64,000 nucleotides of DNA from Physcia stellaris (lineage: Eukaryota; Ascomycota; Lecanoromycetes; Caliciales; Physciaceae). The stretch is taken from contig JABSSW010000058.1 in NCBI GenBank assembly GCA_018902385.1, positions 167,303-231,302 on the forward strand. The letters run 5' to 3'. The position numbers and the translations under genes are program-made. This document shows, piece by piece, positions 57,773 through 64,000 of this stretch. The notes beneath the pieces were generated by a model. It was not told the DNA's origin and ran no database searches. It was given only the letters and a program-made list of their open reading frames with translations. The stretch's first letter is position 1. Every line of letters starts with the position of its first letter.

Positions 57773-59029
57773 GGGGTTGGCTGGGCGATATAAAATGAGG
57801 GTTGGAGAGAGATCTGTTGGCTGTGAAGAAGGGGCAAAGGGGGAGGGGAGGGGGAAAGGGAGAGGGGTTTGGGATGGATGGCCAGGATTGAGCGAGTGAA
57901 GAGTACCAATGGCGCAAGTCTAGAAAGGGGTATTGCACTTTTCAGGAGTACAAAAGGGTTAGTATCACTCTTCTTCATATCACAATATATAGAGCTAAAA
58001 GAAATAGAGTCCACAATAGAGTAAAGAGAAAATGAGCCCCACCACCTCCCCAAAAATGGGAGCCTCTCATCTTGTTTGTTCTGTTCTCGATGTTCGTCAC
58101 TGTCCCTCTCATCCTCCCTACAGTCTCCAGAAACGTGATCTCTTTGCAGCTTTCATCCGTTCGGTTCATCGATCCCGTTGATCTATCCATGTCATCGCCT
58201 CATCCATCCAACATGGTTCATCTATCCAGGGATGCCCTCGCTGGAATTTCTCGCTTTTTGGGGACCTGATCTTTGAATAGTGTAACAGTAACAAATTCAG
58301 AAATAACGATTGGAAGCGGAACTAGTACTAGCTTGGATAGCTCAATGATTTTTTCTTCATCGATTTTGTGGATTCTGTTAATGCGTCATTGAGTGAAGCT
58401 TTGCTTCTTTAATCTAAGAGAAAATAATAATATTGGCTATGCCTGGGCATAGATACCTTATGGAGATTTTATAAAATCCTGTACTCTGTGTCTATCACCT
58501 GAAGCAGATGTGTCTTGTTGCAACGCCGCTCTGGAACGAAACTGCCCATTTCTATATCAATCTTCCCGAGGGACGAGAGGGTTTGGTGGCGACAGATGGT
58601 GGATTGCGAAGGCCCGGCCGGCCTGGCCAGTGACCAGGATTTCTGTGGGCGCTGCGGGATGACGTGTTGGAACAAATCGCCGAGTCCCCCGATACTGTCC
58701 CCTGAATCAAGACCTGGAACTCCATTTCAAGAACTGACGACGGAGCTGAGACTGTGGAAGTATTACGGCCGATGGTGGCGATTTGAGGGGTTTAAAAAGG
58801 CGTGGTCGACTGTGAAACTGCCCGAGAGTGGGCCGTTCGCTAACCCGCCGCATGACTGGACTTGATACGTTGAGGTCTACACCTTGACGATGCCTGTCGT
58901 TGAAGTGAGCGAGGATATGATGGAAAGCCGATGTTTGAAAGGGTAAAAGAGAAAGGTTTGAGGATGTTCGAGCAAGAATTCATATTTAAAAGGAAAACGA
59001 AAAACGACATCCGACACCGGCGAGCCTTC
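57773..59029. other. intergenic downstream of the PKS
   Basis: About 1.25 kb. A purine-rich stretch (57825-57870) follows the PKS stop. An open frame at 58515-58865 (ending NPPHDWT) lacks an ATG and a recognisable family; I do not support it. Confidence 0.35.
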
Positions 59030-60694
59030 CTAATATAACCGATCATTATACGTCAATCTCTCCGAGGTCTCCACAACGATATCAGTCGTGACCCCAATCC
59101 GCGTGCTTGGCACTGCCATCTCCATGTCCTTCGGCATACCTGACTCTTCATCTCCACCTGTCGCCTTGGCCCGGGGTCTCGAGTCGATCTGGACCCCATG
59201 ACCCAAGGGGCGCAAATCGTCCATCTCATCCAGATGACTGAATCGACCGTCTGAACCAGCAGACTCACCACCCCACTTGGGTTTCGAGGACGTCCCACTT
59301 GTCAAGGTCGATCTGAGACTTTTTGGCATAAGCGGGTGCTGGAAGACACCGTTACGTAGGACGGTGACCAAAGGCCTGAGGCTCGGGATGCAGGCACAAA
59401 TGACGGCGATGTGGGGCTCAAGCGTTGACCAGACGCCAAAATTTACGCTTTCCCCTGTGAGATGATCTTAGCCAAGGTAATCTCCTGTACTTTAGGGCGG
59501 TTAAGCCATGTATGGTGGTACTTGAAACAGAACTCATGCACTTTACTTACAGGTGATGTCATGCACGGTCACGTCAGGAACAACGATGATCCAAACAATA
59601 CTGACTATTATCACGCTGCATTTGGGTGAGCAGGTCAAATTATGCACGTCGATTGGTTGACTTACAAGCCTGCGAGCGTGAAGATAGATGTTAAGATGAT
59701 CTGCTGTCGGAGGGTGACCTTGAGGCGCCATAGTAGCGGGATCGGCTTTTCCAATGTAAGCCAGGTCCGTGAGACCACCATAAAGTCGATATGATGCTTA
59801 CTATTAAAAAGATTACGACGTTGAGCAAGACGTTCGCGATGCCCTTGCCTATGAAAAAGGCATGGAAATTGACACATGAACCCCTTGTTCGCGGGTCGGC
59901 CAAGTCCCACTGATGATGGAGTGGACGACTGTGTAGACATCTCTTAGCTCCGGACAAGTTTGAGGATGGGACCCATTTACCATTGGAATAAGATCGTCAC
60001 ATCGACGGATATCCCGTATCCCAATGACAGAGCCGCTACCCCTAACAACATATTCCTGAACCGGCGGAAAGGGAATATACGGAAATAGAAGGCCAGTCTT
60101 GATGCAGGTTAGTATCTTCTCTCCTTTGTACCTCCAAGCATACTTACACCGATAGTTTGCAGATGGTAATTGCGGTGTGGAAAAAGAGCTCGACGACAAA
60201 GAAGCCCCTCCTCCAGGATCTTTCCTTCTGTGTCTGCTCAGACTCGGGCCAGACGAAGATGTGTCTTCCATATCCATTTCGTAATTCTTCACGCAGAATG
60301 CCATTCCGTCAGCGACTATCAATGAGTCACACAGGATCATGGCAAGTACCGCAAAACCAAATGATACAGAGAACGTTCGAAAACATCTATACCACAGTCA
60401 AAATAAAGTCCATGGGTGAACCTATCGACATGTTAACTTGCCATTGCAATTACAGCAAGAACATCATCCCACTACACGAGACCATCAGCGCCTCAAAGTC
60501 CAGCATTGAATCGATTAAATCCAAGCCTTTACCCAGTAGCCAGCTCTTGCAAGCTTCCGCGAAACCAGTCGGAGAAGCACAAAGACATCGGTGATGACGA
60601 AAATCGCTGCACAGCTGCCTATAATCCTCCCACGCTGATCCGCATTGATATCGAAGTGGGTAGCGTCTACCTGAAGGTCACTGGACGTCGCCAT
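59030..60694 (-). CDS. rhodopsin-domain (Pth11/SAT4-type) integral membrane protein
   Basis: The start at 60694 gives MATSSDLQVDATHFD, then the first helix IIGSCAAIFVITDVFVLLRLVSRKL. After several introns come CVNFHAFFIGKGIANVLLNVVIFLI, the conserved LEKPIPLLWRLKVTLRQQIILTSIFTLAG, and VSIVWIIVVPDVTVHDITC. The end of the helical core reads EPHIAVICACIPSLRPL. The cytoplasmic tail carries the typical EMDDLRPLGHGVQ segment and ends TYNDRLY. Seven helices are expected in this family of fungal GPCR-like proteins without known ligands. Exon ends were not all resolved. It lies tail-to-tail with the PKS, so cluster membership is uncertain. Confidence 0.8.
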
Positions 60695-62204
60695 CGCATT
60701 CCTCAAAGTCCGAAATGATAGAGGAGAAGCAGCAACAACGGAATCTGGATATGGGAACACAGCATAACCACGCAAAGAAGTAGTCTTCCTACAACCACGA
60801 TCAAGAGAGAGGGGAAAGAGAAGGCTTATCAGCGGGAAACACGCACAGCGCGGCACAGCTGGAACATATCTACCACCTCGCAATTTTAATGATCGATCAG
60901 CGTCGCTTACAGCTCCAATAAGATGGTCATTATTGACAGCCACATGATCAACCCCGTGGTGTACGGAGTAATTGTAGAAGTGTGCGGGCGGAAATGGTAA
61001 GCCCTGTTAAATGATTGGGGCGCCATACGGATGGCTTTAGGCTGCATAATGGTGCTGCACTAGCTCGCACCTCCCCAGTGCAGGTTGTAGAAACACTCGG
61101 AACACCAACGGGACTACGGGAGCCTTGCAGAAGCGTCCGAGCGTCGTGGGAACGCGGATTTCATGTACTATTCTCGTGATATCGATAATCGCAGAACAGC
61201 ATATAGTGCTTGAATGCAGGTTGTAGCTGCAACTTCGGGTCGGTAACCACTGACCAGCCGCAGCGATAGCGATTTCCAGGGCGGCGACAGGTGTTTCCCC
61301 CTACTGACCTTGACGGGTCGGTCTGTGCGCCCGCAACGATGACAAAAGCGGTGCTCGTACCAGGACCAACCGCCATCAACCATAAAGACATCATCAAGCA
61401 GCCACGAAAACCGAGTCTCCGCAGAGTAAGGTGAAGTGCGAAGCCTATGATGTGCAGCTATGTCCATCGCCGGGATGATACTGCTACTCTGTCGACTGGG
61501 AAAATATCCGGTAGGACAGAAGTGTGATTACACTGATCGCACGCGACATGCTTGAACGACAGCTTGCTGGAAGACCTGGAGTTGTGCCGATGTGTGGAAA
61601 ACGTTGACAGTGACGACTGTCCATCGAGTTCGGCGGTGTGAATATCGAGAATGGTCCATACCATCTAAGGAGAATTCATTCTGGGAAGCCAGTGGAGGAT
61701 ACCTTTCCACACACTTCTACTGTATGTTGCATGAATCTCACAGTTTTCATTTGACCGTTTTCTGTACTATCTTGCAGATACCGGGGACCCTTTGCAAGTT
61801 TTGCGCTCGGTCATTCGGGAGCTTGTGTTGTTTTCGTTGCTAATGATAATTGCGTACGCTCCAAGAAATCCCTTCTCAATGCAGGACTCGGTCGAGCGAC
61901 AAGCTCGATAACATTCAAGCACTCCCGGAAGCAAGCCTCCAGCTCAAACCTCGCTCAGCGTCATAGGTGATTTACCTCGAAGTATGACTATGCTTTTCGA
62001 TAATATGGACATAGGTGATTTACGGCACAGCATGCCTGGGACTATCTTCGGGAATGTATCTAATTTGGACTGCAGGTCCCTTCCTCGCAACTCTGAACAG
62101 CTCCAACGATTCCTGTGGAAATTGCTTCGAGACGGCCAACCCAGTCCAGTCAGGATCAAAGGGCCCTACAGTCCAGGATACCTATTTCCAAGGGCAGAAA
62201 ACCC
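60695..62204. other. sparse region, no gene supported
   Basis: About 1.5 kb with only short ORFs. A minus-strand stretch near 62000-62170 reads well (WTVGPFDPDWTGLAVSKQFPQ) in one frame, but I could not place it in a family or join it by splicing to the ORF at 62205. Confidence 0.3.
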
Positions 62205-62561
62205 TCATGAGCCTCCTCGACTTATGGAGTAGACCACGACGGCAATAAGCACAGCCACGCCACCAACTACGAGAAAGCAAAACCTCCTTCTGACGAATCC
62301 GTGTGGCGATGCTTCGCGGTGGGAATTTTGTACTTGATGCCTGTTGTGGGGACGGGCTGGCGGAGGGTTTATCCTTGCTGCGATATTTCCGCCGTTGTCC
62401 TGCTTGTTCGAGTTCGCGACGCTGTCTCCAAGGTAAGCAGGGACGGGCCTTTCGACTGATTGGGTTGCTTCTGGAATGTCCGATGATGGAAGAGTGGGTC
62501 GAAGTCCAGGAGAGGGAGGCGAAGCTTTGTTTAGGTGCTCTGAAGATGCCGGTGATGTCAT
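62205..62561 (-). CDS. hypothetical single-pass membrane protein or first exon
   Basis: A 118-aa ORF from a true ATG: a Pro/Ser/Asn-rich hydrophilic segment (residues 1-88), then RRRFCFLVVGGVAVLIAVVVYSI, a transmembrane helix preceded by basic residues, then an abrupt end. This layout (disordered cytosolic tail, Arg-rich stop, one helix) is common at the start of fungal type II membrane proteins with a large extracellular domain. It may therefore be the first exon of a longer, perhaps decayed, gene reaching toward 61.9 kb. No motif identifies it. Confidence 0.4.
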   Translation of the reverse strand: MTSPASSEHLNKASPPSPGLRPTLPSSDIPEATQSVERPVPAYLGDSVANSNKQDNGGNIAARINPPPARPHNRHQVQNSHREASPHGFVRRRFCFLVVGGVAVLIAVVVYSISRGGS

Positions 62562-64000
62562 GGTCTATTCGATTGCGGTTTTGGGTTTCAAATCGATGGT
62601 GGATGCTTAAGGTATTGGTGATTTAGTTGACTTTGACGGGACGAATGATGTAGCTTGGTTATCCTCGCCCTTATTCAGTACTTATCGATCATGCTGCGCG
62701 ACTCGCTTTAACAAAACCGTCACGACATCCGAATCTGGGATCGATTCAACAAAGTTGTCCTTTCGAAGCAGGGGACTAGCAGCCGAAGAAAAGAAGAAGG
62801 CTGACCCTTAGCGCTTACGTGAGTCTTAGGATTCTCGCCGACGAGATGGTCAGGCGGCACAAAGAGTCATACCTTAACTTAAGCGGGATCCTGGCGTGGG
62901 TAAGCTTACCTACTTACATGACTGCTCACAAAGGGTCTAATCCCTGGTGAACAGGCGCGAGGCTCCCTCCCAAGACATCGCTGTCGGGCGTGGTCTGACT
63001 CAGTATGGGCTGGAGACGTCGTCATGCTTACTGCTGACAGTAGCAACCGAGCTTTCAACGGTGCCACCTGGCCAAAACCGCACCGAACCGATAATTTGAA
63101 TGATCAACCATCTGGCAGCGCGGTTCGATGGGATAGAGCATAGGTTTTAGACTTTGAACCCTTGCTCGTGAGATATACGTACAAGCAATGAGCCAGTGGC
63201 AACTATTTCGCCTGGATTATTCGGTTTGGGGGCCTGAAAGTCTGTTCCTTTTTCTGATATCAGCTCTAAAAATGTGAGTATCTGACCTTTACATGTAGTC
63301 TTTCATCGTATATTCAGGATTCTGTCCATATTAGCGGATAATTGCATGAAAAAAACCTAGGCGTTGTCGATACAACCATTTGGTGCAAAACGGGTCAGTG
63401 TCTGCCAAGCGACATTTCTTCTGCACGTCTTTCAATTGGAGCAAGCCGAACAGACTTAACAAAGGCTTCATGCTCGCCGAAACATCCGGCATTTTCTCGA
63501 CCGGAATTCGTCCTAGCGAACTCCGGAAAGGAGCATCGCTGCGTCTGAGGATCATATTGGATATATTCAAGGGTGTGTTGCCTGGCGTTTGGCCCGCGGA
63601 TCGCAATGCCAGTCCAAGGCGCAGTATGGCGCAAACCGTACAGAAAGGGCTCTGCACCGCAATGCATCACGAAAGTTTCGTAGCAAAACGTACGCCCGAG
63701 GCTTCGCACTGCACGGTGTCACGATTTTATCACAAAATCGTGATGCATCGAGTTGGAGAGTGGATGGAGGGGTAGGGCTTGGGAGATACTGATTTAGGAG
63801 AGACTACGTATCGTAAGACCTGGTGGGGCAGAGAAGGTAGTTTTGTATTGAGAAAAAAAAATTCGTTTCGAAAGCTGTAAGATTTGAAAGTTGAGCTTTG
63901 CGGCGCAGGAATTGGACAAGGGAGAAAATGAGTCTGCGTATGTTGATTTTCAGTGTAGGAGTTCTGTATAATTATTTTACTAATTCTCAGAGAAATGTAT
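62562..64000. other. window end, no gene supported
   Basis: About 1.4 kb. Overlapping short ORFs at 63331-63792 on both strands lack motifs. The final 200 bp is AT-rich. Confidence 0.35.

Noticed and set aside
58515-58865. 116-codon + strand open frame with CGRCGMTCW and NPPHDWT
   Set aside because: It opens at TTG, the nearby ATG (58508) is in another frame with an early stop, and no family is recognisable.
63331-63792. Overlapping ~100-130-codon ORFs on both strands
   Set aside because: They overlap each other fully, none has motifs, and the strand cannot be chosen.
1-64000. tRNA, rRNA or CRISPR arrays
   Set aside because: No cloverleaf-like T-loop/anticodon arrangement or spacer-repeat array was found by eye; CRISPR is not expected in a fungal nuclear genome. 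A tRNAscan-SE run would settle the tRNA point.

Overview
The window is nuclear DNA of a filamentous ascomycete (Pezizomycotina). Genes carry many short introns (about 45-80 nt, GT-AG). The content is typical of that group: a HacA-type bZIP factor with an Ire1-type intron, a PNG1-like protein without its catalytic residues, a highly reducing polyketide synthase (PKS), a Pth11/SAT4-type rhodopsin-domain membrane protein and small secreted proteins. I cannot name the class or genus from sequence alone.

0-5.5 kb: secreted histidine phosphatase (-), small secreted cysteine-containing protein (-), PLP-dependent aromatic amino acid decarboxylase (-) and a small DUF427 protein (+). 5.9-26.5 kb is mostly core genome: Nse1 of the SMC5/6 complex (+), acid trehalase GH65 (+), zuotin (-), a proline-rich tubby-like protein (+), PNG1-like (-), a Mak32-like pfkB kinase (-), Enp1/bystin (+), HacA (+) and a Rossmann-fold epimerase-like protein (+). 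26.5-41.6 kb is accessory: two inverted copies of a ~210-bp MITE and a third copy at 39.7 kb, a caspase-fold protein, a very large repeat-rich surface protein (30.5-35.7 kb), two cysteine-rich microproteins of 43 and 49 aa, and a medium-chain dehydrogenase pseudogene split by a 482-bp inverted-repeat element.

42-57.8 kb is a biosynthetic locus: MFS transporter (-), CYP52-like P450 (-) and, divergent from it, a complete highly reducing PKS (KS-AT-DH-MT-ER-KR-ACP, 14 introns, 2591 aa by my splicing). A PKS making a methylated, reduced chain, a P450 oxidising it and an MFS pump exporting it form a small coherent cluster. A rhodopsin-domain membrane protein and sparse, poorly coding DNA follow to the end.

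Several otherwise conserved genes (zuotin, PNG1-like, Mak32-like, the surface protein) each need one extra base to stay in frame, mostly at short homopolymers. This looks like base-calling deletions rather than gene death. The PKS, trehalase, HacA, Enp1, Nse1, decarboxylase, DUF427 and epimerase-like genes splice to exact multiples of three.
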